Counted from the stretch's first letter, positions 1 through 12,368 are shown. The stretch: 64,000 nt of DNA from Saccharina japonica (GCA_008828725.1 MEHQ01004074.1:1-64000), one strand, 5' to 3'. Made by a program: numbers and translations. Notes: generated by a model not told the origin, from the letters alone.

Positions 1-179
1 ATTTACCAAACGTTTCCACATCATGCCAGCAGTACCATAACAATTATCTGATAGGCTAAGTACCGTACGCATAATTCCGCGCATACAAAATATCTACGTC
101 TGTTGTCTGTACACCCGATCTCTGGTATCCGTCTGTCATCCTGCTGTATACCTGGCACCAGGTGCATCACATGTATCAT

Positions 180-345
180 AGATATAGATACGAGTATCTT
201 ATCAAGATACATGTTAGATATATCTTATCAAGATATGTATTTCAAGATATCGTATCAAGATATATTCTAACTATATCTTATTAAGATTTAGTTTCAAGAT
301 ATGCCGATATGATGTAGATATATCGTTGAGATACATTTCAAAGAT
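180..345. repeat. degenerate AAGATAT-type short tandem repeat
   Basis: AT-rich stretch in which short units such as TATCAAGATAT and TTTCAAGATAT recur every 20-25 bases in imperfect form. Many units are self-complementary, so the strand is arbitrary. No coding potential. Confidence 0.5.
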
Positions 346-349
346 AAAT

Positions 350-885
350 TATAAATGACCAGTTCATGGCCGGTGATGATGACGTATGATACATACCTGG
401 TATGTATGATGTGACATACCACATATATAAACGCTAACCCTACCCCTACCGCTAGGGAAATTTCTCGGAATGAAATCTGTAATAGTGAGGAGTGCAAATC
501 CTCTACCAAGTATATACCATACGAACACTACACTGGTACAATATCAACCATGTTAACCATGGTATCGAAGCTTGGCTAACCAAACAGTCGTACCAGGTAC
601 ATAACATATACATACCTGGTATACTAGTATAATCTGGTGTATATACATATGTATGTGTATATATATACAGCACTACCAGAGTACAACACACGCGTCAGTC
701 AACAAGAAGAGCAGCAGGAGGTAGGTGCTGACGTGTTGATTGACTGACCTGGCGTATTCCTTTTTTTTTTCTTTTCTTGTTGCCTGGTCGTACCTTCGGG
801 TGTCAGTATGACGTACTTCAGACTTCAGTATATTCACACCTGTAACCTGTATAATACTGCCGTATGTATAATAATATAATAATGT
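350..885. other. unassigned sequence with TACCTGGTA words
   Basis: No gene recognised. It holds three copies of the word TACCTGGTA or its complement (394, 591, 613), a short CCCTA-rich stretch near 434-456 and a T-run near 760-777. Confidence 0.4.
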
Positions 886-887
886 GT

Positions 888-1113
888 AACGCGTGCTACG
901 GCGGCGGTAGTAGCAGCGGTGGCACGTTTAGGCTGAAATGGTTTCTGAATCATTGGGCTCCTTAACCCACACTGGTCAGACTTTCAGTCTTGGGTTGCAG
1001 TATTCTTCATTTGATACTCGGGCCATCATGGCATTTTGTTCATCAGGTAGCACTATCTCTGTGTCGTAGTTTTGTGACCACAGAACTGGTACCTTTCTGA
1101 GGTCTGGAAGGGT
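888..1113 (+). mobile_element. fragment of TIR-G DNA element joined to the R120 repeat
   Basis: Starts with GCGTGCTACGG, the outer end of the TIR-G family (full copies near 20.6, 32.8 and 41.6 kb), followed by the family's GGCTGAAA...GGGCTCCTTAACCC segment. At about 1049 it switches into R120 sequence (GTGTCGTAGTTTTGTGACCACAG), which also occurs at 2.46, 5.45, 8.85, 13.05 and 48.25 kb. The 3' end of TIR-G is missing. Confidence 0.45.
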
Positions 1114-1114
1114 T

Positions 1115-1494
1115 TAAGCCGTTGTTTCATTACTTCTATCATACCCGTCGGACATTCCGTATCCCTGCCGACCCTTCGTCGGGTAGAAAGTAAATGCTAT
1201 TAATCTGCTGATAATATAATAATGTGGTACAAAGAGTGCTTCCTGTGGTTGGTTGTGGTACCTGGTGTCCCGTACCAACAAGGTATGTGTATGAAACTAC
1301 GAGTATAAAATTTAAGTCGTGCAGGTTATACCTTGATACCAAAACTACATTCAGTAGTACATATGAAAACATAGTATATAGTATACCTGGTATACATGTA
1401 TATACTGGTACGACGCACTCACGACTCCAGAACGATAATAATCAGTATATACTGGTATGAAATAGTATATATTATATATATATCATATATGAGG
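1115..1494. other. unassigned sequence
   Basis: No gene seen. A short inverted repeat (CCCGTCGG ... CCGACCCTTCGTCGGG) lies at 1145-1184 and a TACCTGGTA word at 1384. Confidence 0.35.
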
Positions 1495-1815
1495 CGGTCG
1501 CCCCGGTGGTCTAACTGGTAGCCACGAAGCCTTTAGGGCCGGATGTCGAGGGTTCGATTCTCCCCATGAAGGTTTTTATTTTCAAATGACGCCGACTGTC
1601 GAGAGCGCATATTATAGCGTGGGTAAGCAAAATTCGACGAGAGTTGACGAGGGAAGAAAGTGCTGAATTTTTCTCGCGATAAAAATGCAAGGCAAAAACC
1701 GTAGTGGGGGAGGATGGAGAGGAGCCTACTTTGTGACCCCGGATCTGAGTTACGACTATTAATAGGGAGGGAGAAAGACAGAAGTGCGAAGATAATGAAT
1801 GGGATGGAAATATTC
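1495..1815 (+). mobile_element. tRNA-derived SINE, copy 1
   Basis: The 5' part is tRNA-like. The A box TGGTCTAACTGG (1507-1518) matches the Pol III consensus TRGYNNANNNGG, and the B box GGTTCGATTC (1551-1560) matches GWTCRANNC at normal tRNA spacing. A T5 run follows at 1573-1577, then a body of about 230 bp unrelated to tRNA that recurs at six other places in the window. The body ends in a purine-rich GGGAGGGAGAAAGA segment and a T18 run at 1841-1858. Such SINEs are transcribed by Pol III and moved by LINE machinery. The early T5 run is odd, since Pol III normally stops at T4-T5. Confidence 0.7.
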
Positions 1816-1858
1816 GTCATCATCCATCCATCCATTTGACTTTTTTTTTTTTTTTTTT

Positions 1859-2872
1859 AATATTATCATCACTTCTACGGTACTTTCCCTTTCCAGCTTT
1901 CCAGCCAATTCGTGCACATTTAGTATTTCGTTTGTCTTCCGACTTCCGATACTTGCGCACCAGGGCATTATTCATTCATGAACTATCATATACATTATGT
2001 TATATCTACTGCTACTGTAAACCAGGTATTATAGAGTATATGCATGATTTTGTAGGAGGGTTCATTCACACTCTGACTCAGCTGCCTTCTGCTGGACAAA
2101 AAGCCCCGCACATGCAGCGTGGAAGTATTATATAGGTCAGTCGCTTTTCTCGCCCCCCAGTGCCTACGCTTTTGCTTTCTTTATTTGTATCGCGCGTGCG
2201 ATCGTAGGGGTCACCATCGCCATTCATTTGCCCACAAGGCTCTCGTCGATCAGCATCGAGCAATGCCACACGATGCCACACAATGACACACAATAATGCC
2301 ACACAATGAATGCAACACGGCTTGGTAGAGAGAGGTAAATAAAGGAAAGGGGTTGGTTGGTCGCACTTTCTGGCTGAACAATGTTTTGAGGCGGATGACG
2401 CCGGTCCTGAACCAGAGATTACATTGTCTGCTCCGCTTACTGCACTGAGCGTAGCATGTCTATGTGTCGTCGTTTTGTGACCACAGAGCTGGTATCTCTC
2501 TAGGATCAAGAATCGGCACGGACACTGGGTGTGCTGGATGTCGACGGGTAGAAAGGAAGGTTTCATGTGAAGAACGCACAGAGAGAAAGAGAGGTTCGTG
2601 ATATGCGTTTACTACATACAGAGTGAGTGGGTGCCCACATCTACCCACATTGTTATTATGTTGAGAAAAATAGGCTCTCAGATTAGTAGCGCGTACTACA
2701 GCAAGAAAACAGCTGGTTTACGAAGTACAGCTCAACAGTAGTGGGACTAACTCTAAATCCTACTATACAATACATATATAGATCAACGCCGGAAACAAAA
2801 ACGAGAACGTTTGAGCCTGGACAACAAATTGACGGGCGCCCACCACGCACTACTACTGTTGTTCAACAGAAC
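1859..2872. repeat. 1.0 kb direct duplication, left copy
   Basis: This 1,014 bp segment recurs at 4853-5866, offset by exactly 2,994 bp, and I see no difference between the two by eye. It begins right after a poly-T run and ends at a GTA microsatellite in both places. It contains an R120 repeat (about 2455-2575) and a small CACACAATG repeat (about 2265-2310). A 162-codon open frame on the minus strand (2078-2566) has no recognisable domain and is probably not a gene. Confidence 0.75.
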
Positions 2873-2978
<106 letters not shown>

Positions 2979-4474
2979 TTATTAATAGTATTAATAGCAT
3001 AGCGGTAGTATTAATAGTGGTGTAGGACAGGATTAATATTGCCGTAGTGGTATGTACTGTAGTGGTTGTATAGTAGATGTAGTAAAGGTAGTAGTTGGTA
3101 GTACAGTAATAGTGGCAGAACTACTTGTACCGAATATATGTTTTCATTTGTTCTTGTATAATTGTACGCGTAGTAAAATATTATGAACACGTAGTGGAAC
3201 GTCGGACTATGCCAGCGCGGGTCCGGTGTATATAGCGGACGACCAATATAAGAAGCCGAATCCACGCGAACCTTGTTATATATAGTGTTACTAACTGCGT
3301 TTTAGGGGTAGTGCAGACATCGCTCCATGTAGTCATTCCAAGACTGGTATTAATAGTGGCTGCTAGGGTTCATTGGAAGGACGGGTTGCCACAGAAACCA
3401 TATATGACAATCATAATATTCATCTGCTCTCAAATATTTACAGTATATTAATTAGTACAGCCAGTAGCAGTAACGTGATAAAGGCTGGTATACACAATTC
3501 ATACGAGTATTTATTAGTAGTGTCTACGTACGACGGATATACGTATAATACCATACATACGTACTGCTGTTAGTTCTGAAGCAAACGTTCCGATAAACGT
3601 CTGGTGAAAGGCCGCGAGGTTAAATTATTACGAGTACAACAGTTATACAGTGGGAGGCCGCGAAGTAATGGCGATTTTTCGCTATGTCTACGCCACGGAA
3701 TCCACGCGTAGAGGATGAACGAGTGAGCAGTAAACGGCGAAGAACTGTTTTAGTACAAGTCGTAATTTCAAATATTTGTACTAATGTAACTAATATTACT
3801 ACCACTACTGCTGACTACACTATCGATGTCGGCGCAACTATGGCCTCGCGGAAGCTATCGTATCGGTGGGTGTACGAGTGCTGCCTGTCTCCTGTACTGA
3901 AACCATACTGTCTCCTGTACCTGGCAGTATACGAGACCTGGTACCTGGTATATCTCGTGAATGATAGCGTGTATGGGTGTATGGTTCGTTGTGTTTCGGC
4001 GTTCGATGCGCTCACTGACACCTGGTATCTCCCGTCCATGCCACTCGTAGGTATCGTGTGGAAGTCGTTCGAAATTCATAGATATACCGGCACAACGTCT
4101 ACGAGTACATTGTTGAGCCGAAACATGTTATCAATTCATTCGTCGGAAAGTAACTACTGTGGTACTCGTCGTCGTAGCACATACTGCTGAACCAGAAAAC
4201 ACCGCTTCTACGACGGGGACTTGTTTCATCCACTCTATGGTAGAGACTGACGGTGTGATACACCAACCAGAAGTATACCATCGCCAGATGTACGTATACG
4301 ATACATCTTTTCATAGCGCGTTTCTCCTCTACGAATCGCCAAACGTAGATTACTAGCAAACGACCGAAAGGCTCGATGCGGCGAGAAAGAAAGCAAAACA
4401 ATTGGTGGTTCTTCGACCCACCCAGACAACGCTGGATGGATGCATNTATATATATATATAAAATAATGCCATAC
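2979..4474. other. unassigned AT-rich sequence
   Basis: No gene or recognised repeat. Open frames of up to 168 codons (3684-4190 plus) have no recognisable domain. One TACCTGGTA word at 3942 and a TA microsatellite at 4447-4460. Base 4446 is N. Confidence 0.35.
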
Positions 4475-4475
4475 A

Positions 4476-4775
4476 CGGTCGCCCCGGTGGTCTAACTGGT
4501 AGCCACGAAGCCTGTAGGCCCGGATGTCGAGGGTTCGATTCTCCACATGGAGGTTTTTATTCTTAAATGACACCGTCTGTCGAGAGCGCATATTATAGCG
4601 TGGGTAAGCAAATTCGACGCGAGTCGACGAGGGAAGAAAGTGCCGAAATTTTGTCGCGATAAAAATGCAAGGCACGTAACCGTAGTGGGGAGGGAGAAGA
4701 GCCTACTTAGTGACCCCGGATCTGAATTACGACTAAGAGGGAAAGATAGAAGAAGGGCAAGATAATGAATGGGAT
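4476..4775 (+). mobile_element. tRNA-derived SINE, copy 2
   Basis: Same architecture as the copy at 1.5 kb: A box 4488-4499, B box 4533-4541, T5 at 4554-4558, then the shared body. It differs from copy 1 at scattered bases, for example GTAGGCCCGG where copy 1 has TTTAGGGCCGG. This matters because the 1 kb segment just downstream of both SINEs appears identical. Confidence 0.7.
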
Positions 4776-4852
4776 GGAAAAAATAAAATTAGGGACAGAG
4801 GAGTACATAGGGTGGAAAACATTATGCCAGCCGTTTTTTTTTTTTTTTTTTC

Positions 4853-5866
4853 AATATTATCATCACTTCTACGGTACTTTCCCTTTCCAGCTTTCCAGCC
4901 AATTCGTGCACATTTAGTATTTCGTTTGTCTTCCGACTTCCGATACTTGCGCACCAGGGCATTATTCATTCATGAACTATCATATACATTATGTTATATC
5001 TACTGCTACTGTAAACCAGGTATTATAGAGTATATGCATGATTTTGTAGGAGGGTTCATTCACACTCTGACTCAGCTGCCTTCTGCTGGACAAAAAGCCC
5101 CGCACATGCAGCGTGGAAGTATTATATAGGTCAGTCGCTTTTCTCGCCCCCCAGTGCCTACGCTTTTGCTTTCTTTATTTGTATCGCGCGTGCGATCGTA
5201 GGGGTCACCATCGCCATTCATTTGCCCACAAGGCTCTCGTCGATCAGCATCGAGCAATGCCACACGATGCCACACAATGACACACAATAATGCCACACAA
5301 TGAATGCAACACGGCTTGGTAGAGAGAGGTAAATAAAGGAAAGGGGTTGGTTGGTCGCACTTTCTGGCTGAACAATGTTTTGAGGCGGATGACGCCGGTC
5401 CTGAACCAGAGATTACATTGTCTGCTCCGCTTACTGCACTGAGCGTAGCATGTCTATGTGTCGTCGTTTTGTGACCACAGAGCTGGTATCTCTCTAGGAT
5501 CAAGAATCGGCACGGACACTGGGTGTGCTGGATGTCGACGGGTAGAAAGGAAGGTTTCATGTGAAGAACGCACAGAGAGAAAGAGAGGTTCGTGATATGC
5601 GTTTACTACATACAGAGTGAGTGGGTGCCCACATCTACCCACATTGTTATTATGTTGAGAAAAATAGGCTCTCAGATTAGTAGCGCGTACTACAGCAAGA
5701 AAACAGCTGGTTTACGAAGTACAGCTCAACAGTAGTGGGACTAACTCTAAATCCTACTATACAATACATATATAGATCAACGCCGGAAACAAAAACGAGA
5801 ACGTTTGAGCCTGGACAACAAATTGACGGGCGCCCACCACGCACTACTACTGTTGTTCAACAGAAC
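4853..5866. repeat. 1.0 kb direct duplication, right copy
   Basis: Matches 1859-2872 base for base as far as read by eye. Like the left copy it has a SINE upstream, a poly-T run at its left edge and a TAG microsatellite at its right edge. The flanks are diverged, so the duplicate is either a recent gene conversion or duplication, or an assembly effect. Confidence 0.75.
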
Positions 5867-5868
5867 AC

Positions 5869-5930
<62 letters not shown>

Positions 5931-5978
5931 TATAGTAGTAGTAAGTAGTAGTAGTAATAGTAGTGTAGTAGTAGTATA

Positions 5979-6011
<33 letters not shown>

Positions 6012-6035
6012 TAGTGGTATTATAGTAGTGTTTTT
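5867..6035. repeat. (TAG)n microsatellite, interrupted
   Basis: A pure TAG run to about 5930, then interrupted TAG/TATAG/TGG units to about 6029. A T12 run follows. Confidence 0.9.
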
Positions 6036-6151
6036 TTTTTTCATGCATACACTTCTGGACGAAAGCTTCGATGAATATATAAACGTACCAGTATAAAATA
6101 TCGAATTATTATCGATTGTGTACCGTAGGTTTTTGTTGTTTTGATCGGTAT

Positions 6152-6372
6152 GGGTTCGATTCTCCCCATGGAGGTTTTTATTCTCAAATGACACCGACTG
6201 TCGAGAGCGCACATTATAGCGTGGGTAAGCAAAATTCGACGAGAGTTGACGAGGGAAGAAAGTGCTGAAATCTTCTCGCGATAAAAATGCAAGGCAAGAA
6301 CCGTAGTGGGGGAGGAGGGAGAGGAGCCTACTTTGTGACCCCGGATCTGAGTTACGACTAGGGAGGGAGAAC
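6152..6372 (+). mobile_element. 5'-truncated SINE, copy 3
   Basis: Begins exactly at the B-box segment (GGGTTCGATTCTCC) of the 1.5 kb SINE and continues through the full body to GAGTTACGACTAGGGAGGGAG. The A-box half is absent. It runs straight into a TAC microsatellite. Confidence 0.65.
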
Positions 6373-6410
6373 TACTACTACTACTACTACTACTACTACT
6401 GCTACTACTG

Positions 6411-6442
<32 letters not shown>

Positions 6443-6512
6443 GCTACTACTACTACTACTACTACTGCTACGACTACTACTACTACTACTACTACTACTA
6501 CTGCTACTACTG

Positions 6513-6553
<41 letters not shown>

Positions 6554-6572
6554 GCTACTGCTACTGCTACTC

Positions 6573-6652
<80 letters not shown>

Positions 6653-6662
6653 GCTACTGCTG
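6370..6662. repeat. (TAC)n / (TGC) microsatellite
   Basis: Roughly 290 bp of ACT/TAC units with TGC interruptions. The 175-codon minus-strand frame over it is poly-Val and is not a gene. Confidence 0.95.
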
Positions 6663-6867
6663 TTACTACTGTTGTGTGTAGTAGTACAGTAGCTCCTCGT
6701 CGGACTTTAATACGAAGCGCGCGCAGAAAAAACAAATACAAATACATATTGATCGCGGGTTGCCTTCTTTGAATTGCCCCCGCAAATAACAAAACTTCTT
6801 CGGAGTCAACCGATTTCATCGGTGAGTTTCGATGAACTTTCCTTCTTCCTCGTGTGAGAGGAGCTTT

Positions 6868-7490
6868 GAGGCAATAAGGCGCCACCCCTGTAAGGTGGCA
6901 GGCAATAAGGCGCCACCCCTATAAGTAAGGTGGCAGGCAATAAGGCGCCACCCCTATAAGGTGGCACAGGCAATAAGGCGCCAACCCTATAATAAGGTGG
7001 CAGGCAATAAAGCGTCATCCCTAGGAGGTGGCAGGCAATAAGGCGCCACCCCTATAAGGTGGCAGGCAATAAGGCGCCACCCCTATAAGGTTGAAGACAA
7101 TAAGGCGCCACCCCTATAAGGTGGCAGGCAATAAGGCGCCACCCCTATAAGTAAGGTGGCAGGCAATAAGGCGCCACCCCTATAAGGTGGCACAGGCAAA
7201 AAGGCGCCACCCCTATAATAAGGTGGCAGGCAATAAGGCGCCACCCCTATAAGGCGGCAGGTAATAAGGCGCCACCCCTGTAAGGTGGCAGGCAATAAGG
7301 CGCCACCCCTACAAGGTGGCAGGAAATAAGGCGCCACCCCTATAAGGTGGCACAGGCAATAAGGCGCCACCCCTATAATAAGGTGGTCGGCAATAAGGCG
7401 CCACCCCTATAAGGTGACAGGCAATAAGGCGCCACCCCTACTGTAGAAGTAAGGTGGCAGGCAATAAGGCGCCACCCCTATAAGGCGTAA
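6868..7490. repeat. 31-38 bp minisatellite, core GGCGCCACCCCTATAAGG
   Basis: About 20 units of the form GCAATAAGGCGCCACCCC plus TATAAGGTGGCAG, with length variants that insert AAGTA, ATA or CA. The reverse complement of the core (CCTTATAGGGGTGGCGCCT) is nearly the unit of the minisatellite at 56.5-57.9 kb. A lone related unit sits at about 21255-21285. Confidence 0.9.
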
Positions 7491-7796
7491 TTGCTATCCC
7501 ATGATTGATGCTTATTGCCTTCATTTTTAGCACGCGCATGTATGCGTAGGGATCTCGCCATCCTTCATTAATTCCGACGTCTCGTGTGGTGGATTCGCAT
7601 CGAATTGCGCTACCACCGTAACTCGTCGTGCTCTGAGACTCGTGCTTTCGGTGACGGAGGAAATAAATGTTCATCATGTATATATATGTATGTGTTTTAC
7701 TGTTTTTTGCGAGGGGGTAGCCAGACATACCCCACCACGACGGAGCTAAAAACCCAACATATCCGTGTGTTTACAACACCCTAGATAGAAAGGACG
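7490..7796. other. unassigned sequence
   Basis: No recognisable gene or repeat between the minisatellite and the next TIR element. Confidence 0.3.
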
Positions 7797-8130
7797 CACC
7801 GTGCCATGGTAGAGGTGTTCGTAACATGCTTTTGGATGAGGGTGGTCACTTGAGGAGCTCTCTCTAAACTCGAAACCCCACCCGAACACTGACTGGCTTC
7901 GGAGGGAAAAAACAACAGTAGTGCCACGTACATACTACTTACCCGACGAGCAATCCCACAAGGCCTGTAAGTAAGTATACAATAATGGAACATATTGAGA
8001 CACAACGATAATGAAATTCCGACGATTCTGCTGGGTGAAAAAACGTCCCGCCGTCGTTCATAAAACGTTTCAGCCAAAAAGTGCTATAACACTATAACTA
8101 TAACACATGTGTCGTAGGACACGTCAGAGG
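7797..8130. mobile_element. TIR-G family DNA element
   Basis: The left end GCCATGGTAGAGGTG and the segments GGGTGGTCACTTGAGGAGCT and GTTTCAGCCAAAAAGTGCTA match the TIR-G family. The right end is weaker (CATGTGTCGTAGGACACGTC). No transposase is encoded, so it is non-autonomous. Confidence 0.45.
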
Positions 8131-8228
8131 TTGGTTCTGACTACTCTGTTCCCCCGTATACGTATATATGTACAATATGATAAGAAGAAGGCCCTGTGGT
8201 GCACGGGCACGACACACACTACTTACTG

Positions 8229-8257
8229 CAGTAGTAATAGTAGTAGTAGTGGTAGTG

Positions 8258-8312
<55 letters not shown>

Positions 8313-8313
8313 C

Positions 8314-8345
<32 letters not shown>

Positions 8346-8374
8346 TAGTGGTAGTGGTAGTAGTAGTGGTAGTG

Positions 8375-8407
<33 letters not shown>

Positions 8408-8487
8408 TTAATAGTGCAAGTAGTGGTAGTAGTAGTAGTAGTTAGTGCAAGTAGTGGTAGTAGTAGTAGTAGTAGTAGTAGTAGTAT
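8229..8487. repeat. (GTA)n microsatellite with GTG interruptions
   Basis: About 255 bp of GTA/AGT units with GTGGTA and ATTAATAGTGCAAG interruptions. Confidence 0.95.
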
Positions 8488-8844
8488 GTAGAAGATGCAT
8501 TCCATTAATGATCGGGCATCATCTTGATTGAGTAACTACACCGCATAGTAGCGGCAGCCAACCCCCGTCATCCAGTAGACGCCCGCCACCCACACAGACA
8601 GTCTCTGGTATCGTGAGACTACCGGAAAAGGGGTGGGTGCCACGGATAGACTCATTCCATCAGCTAACGGACGGACAAAATATCGACGAGCACCTACTAC
8701 AGCAGCAGTACAAATACCGCACAATGACGATGGCCTCCTCCTTCAGGGTGTGTCTTAACTTAATTCGCCCGATTTGACTGGCTGGATGGAACGGAACGAG
8801 ATTATTCGCGTTCGTTCGTTCCATCCCATCATGCACTGAGCGTA

Positions 8845-8975
8845 GTATCTCTGTGTCGTAGTTTTGTGACCACAGAACTGGTACCTTTTTAGGATTGAAG
8901 AATCGGCACGGACACTGGGTGTGCTGGATGTCGACGGGTAGAAAGGAAGGTTTAATGTGAAGAACACACACACCC
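8845..8975. repeat. R120 dispersed repeat
   Basis: Carries the shared string GTGTCGTAGTTTTGTGACC, then GAATCGGCACGGACACTGGG and GTCGACGGGTAGAAAGGAAGG. Further copies lie at 2.46, 5.45, 13.05 and 48.25 kb. The copy at 13 kb shows that one segment can act as a terminal inverted repeat. Confidence 0.65.
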
Positions 8976-9179
8976 ATCGTGCTGTTTTTGGCGGTTTGTG
9001 TCCGATCGAAATTATGGGCGAAACCGACCCTCTGGAACAACAGGCCGCCACAGAAAGTAACCCATGGAATTTGCCTCGGGACTACTGTGCAGCTGGACTC
9101 TAGGACAGGGGTACCGTCACGCAGGCAGCGAGTGCTCCTGCCTGGCGCAAAGGATATCTTCACACGCAAATAAAGCGCC

Positions 9180-10080
9180 TGCCATACCTCAGACCAAGCA
9201 GTGCTAGCCGTCCACGTGGCACCCTCGGGACAAATCTAGAAGTTGTGATATCGCCGTCGCGGCTCGACAAGGGATCCTGTTGTTGTTGCTTCAGTGAACA
9301 TCGATCGGTCCAGCATTTTTGTTATAAATATATTGCCACAGCAGTCTCGTTCGCCACTCATTGTTTCCACTCGTGAGCCTCCCCTGTTCAGGTCATGGCT
9401 GTATCGCGTGGCTCCTACAGCAAGCAGGCGAGACCTGTGGCATCTACATGACATTGTGCTCCATCGCGTGCTCCCATGCCATCTCATTTTGCCCCATACC
9501 GTCGTGGACCTCCCAGCAAATGTCGCAACCAGTCGCAACACTTCCAGCGCCAATGAACTGCCGTATTATCTCGTTTCAAGTGGGCCGTTCGGTCCTCCTG
9601 AACAAGGATCACTAATTGGACAGATACGGTTCCTCTTTTTACTGCTGACCCGGGTAGTATCCAGGGGAGTCACTGAACCATATCCTTAACGAGGAATAAA
9701 CACATAGCACGCGCGAACGGCTTATTATAAAATCGAGTAGTAACTACCAGGCTCCTAGTACATCACGAAACCTACACCAATACCACAAATAACACATAGA
9801 ACAAAATTTCTACGCAGCTCGCAAAGTTGAGTATCTACTATTCAATCGGTTGAACTCACAGCTGACGTATTTATAATAATTTTATTTAATAAAACTAAGA
9901 AACACGTCAGCTATTAATTCTCGGTGAAAATTTTACGGACAGGGTGGGAACGCTCTCGGAATCCATTCACCTTGAAAATATTTCATCGCCAATCAATATT
10001 ATTAGCGGATAACCACGCAAATAACATCCCGTTCCTTCCGTTCCAATCAATGCTCGTGGAGCGAAGTTAAGACACGCCCG
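9180..10080. other. unassigned sequence with a small AT-rich hairpin
   Basis: No gene recognised. The 131-codon plus-strand frame at 9294-9689 has no visible domain. AGCTGACGT (9860-9868) pairs with ACGTCAGCT (9904-9912) across an AT-rich loop. Confidence 0.3.
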
Positions 10081-11400
10081 CAGCCCCTAACAACGAGACT
10101 ATACCGGCAAAGGGATGACAGACAGATCATTCTTTTTTTTCCATTGGTGGATGGACACCATCTCTTATCTTGGGTACCTACAACCGATAGATAACCCCTC
10201 GCTCAGTAGAAGAAGCAGTAGTAGTAGTACGACGTAGACATATATATATATATAATATATATAATATATATATTCCCACAGTCTATAATAATGTCGCGCT
10301 TCAGACTCCAACTCAGAGACTCAGGGGCCGCCAGGAAGCGAGGAGGAGCAGGGGGGGGGGGGATGACAGACCCACCCCGATGGCGTGGCGATGGAGCTAA
10401 GATGCGGCTTAGGACTTAAGAATAGAACGTAAAGAGTACATATTGGGAAGAAGGAGGGAGCAAGGACTACAAATGGAGTATTGTGGATAAATCTTGGCGG
10501 GAAGTCGTAGCCATATAGAAGGATGTTAGTTAGACTTTGCGCATAGGTTTCCTTGGTTTCCGTGGTTTTCTGCTTTAGGGAATGTCATGAGTGATCAATG
10601 CTGAAGCTCATGCTGCACATTGTCGGATGGCAAAGATAATAATAATAATGAGATTTCCGGCAAAGGGATGACACAGACAGAAAGGCTTGTTCCGTTAGTG
10701 GACGGACATCATCATCTCGATGACGAGTGCTTACCGCATAATAACGATGACATATATACGTAGCGAACTATGTACCCCAGTAGTAGTCTATAACCCCCCG
10801 GCCTGTAGCAACGATACTACAACACAGTCAGTAGTAGTACCGGCACAGGGATGACGCAGACCTACATACATACGTACTCAATCCATTTCATTGTTATTAT
10901 AATAATATTCTTGTCATACGACAATGCATGTATGTATGTGAGGCATAATAATGAGCTTCGACGTTGACCACTCATAAGCACTCCCTCTAAAACAAGAAAA
11001 CCACGGAGGAAACACAAAAAGGAGTCTTACTAGCACAAGGTCTACTCACTGTATTATATGTATCCTCTCCTTTCTGTACCTGCTTCCGACTTTTGAGCCC
11101 TCTACGAGTATCTACTCCGTTTTATTTTCTGTGCCCTTGCTCCTCTTCCTTCTCATTGTACATATCATACATACGCAGTCTTAGTTTCGGCACCATGTTG
11201 ATTGAGTTCCTGGTAGTATAACGATGACCCCGATCTATATAGCAGACCGACCCGTCCATTAACGAGGCTACCGGAATAGGGACGGACGCCGATGACAGTA
11301 GTTATAGTGATTGGCGGGCCAAAGAAAAGGAGGTTATCATTCAGTTATTATGCTATCGTCTCCGGGATGCTGACATACATATGTATGTACGTCGTTTTAA
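10081..11400. repeat. cluster of small dispersed repeat fragments
   Basis: Several diverged copies of a CCGGCAAAGGGATGACAGA-type segment (about 10106, 10655, 10843, 11265) alternate with single copies of the spacer unit of the 48-51 kb satellite: about 10545-10630 plus, and about 10950-11010 inverted, with the strings GAGTGATCAATG and TTTCCTTGGTTT. A TA microsatellite lies at 10240-10272 and a G11 run near 10350. Confidence 0.45.
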
Positions 11401-11401
11401 T

Positions 11402-12368
11402 CTCGTTGGGGGCCCTTATAAGGGGTATGAGGGATATACTGGACCCCTTTTAATGGATATGAGGGATATAACGGACCCCTTTTAAGGGATATTAGGGACC
11501 CCTTTTAAGGTGTATCAGGGATATAATGGATACAAGAGACCCCTTTTAAGGTATATGAGGGATATAATGTACCTCTTTCAAGGAGTATAAGGGACCCTTT
11601 TTAAGGGATACGAGGGATATTGGGGATATAAGGGACCCCTTTGAAGGGATATGAGGGATATGAGGGACCCCTTTTAATGGATATGAGGGATATAACGGAC
11701 CCCTTTTAAGGTGTATCAGGGATATAAGAGATATAAGAGACCCCTTTTAAGGTATATGAGCGATATAATGTACCTCTTTCAAGGAGTATAAGGGACCCCT
11801 TTTAATGGATGTAAGGGATGTAAGTGACCCCTTTTAATGGATATGAGGGATATAAGGGACCCCTTTTAAGGGATATGAGGGGATATAAGAGACCCCTTTT
11901 ACGGGATATAAAGGACCCGTTTTAAGGGATATACGAGGGATGTAAAGGACCCGTTTCAAGGGATATGAGGGATAAAAGGGACCCCTTTCAAGGGATATCA
12001 GGGATATAAAGGACCCCTTTTAAGGGATATATGGGATATAACGGACACCTTCAAGGGATGTGAGGGGCCCTTTTAAGGGAAGTGAAGAATATAAGGGACC
12101 CCTTTTAAGGAATGCGAGGGATATAAGGGACTCCTTTGAAGGGATATCAGAGATACAAGGGATATAAGAGACCGCTTTTAAGAGATAAGGGACCATTTTC
12201 GATGGATATCAGGGATATAAGGGACCCCTGCAAGATGTATTAGGGATATAATGTACCCCTTTTAAGATATATAACGGATGTAAGAGACCCCTTTTAAAGG
12301 ATATCAGGGATATAAGGGACCCTTTTAAGGGTTATAAGGGACCCTATTTAAGGGATATAAGGGACAAC
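11402..12368. repeat. GATATAAGGGACCCCTTTTAAGG minisatellite
   Basis: Nearly 1 kb of degenerate units built from GGACCCCTTTTAAGG and GATATGAGGGATATA, with spacing varying from about 30 to 60 bp. There are no unique spacers of even length, so this is not a CRISPR array. The CCCCTTTTAAGGGG core is close to self-complementary. Confidence 0.9.

Noticed and set aside
2078..2566. 162-codon frame present twice in full
   Set aside because: Its duplication is explained by the 1 kb DNA repeat, and it spans an R120 repeat. No domain and no supporting gene structure.
6358..6885. 175-codon Val-rich frame, and similar poly-Ser, poly-Val and poly-Tyr frames at 2.8, 5.8, 8.2 and 24.3 kb
   Set aside because: They are microsatellite translations with no other protein features.
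11402..12368. CRISPR-like look of the regular repeats (also 6.9-7.5 and 56.5-57.9 kb)
   Set aside because: Units abut or vary irregularly and there are no unique equal-length spacers or cas genes. The context is eukaryotic.
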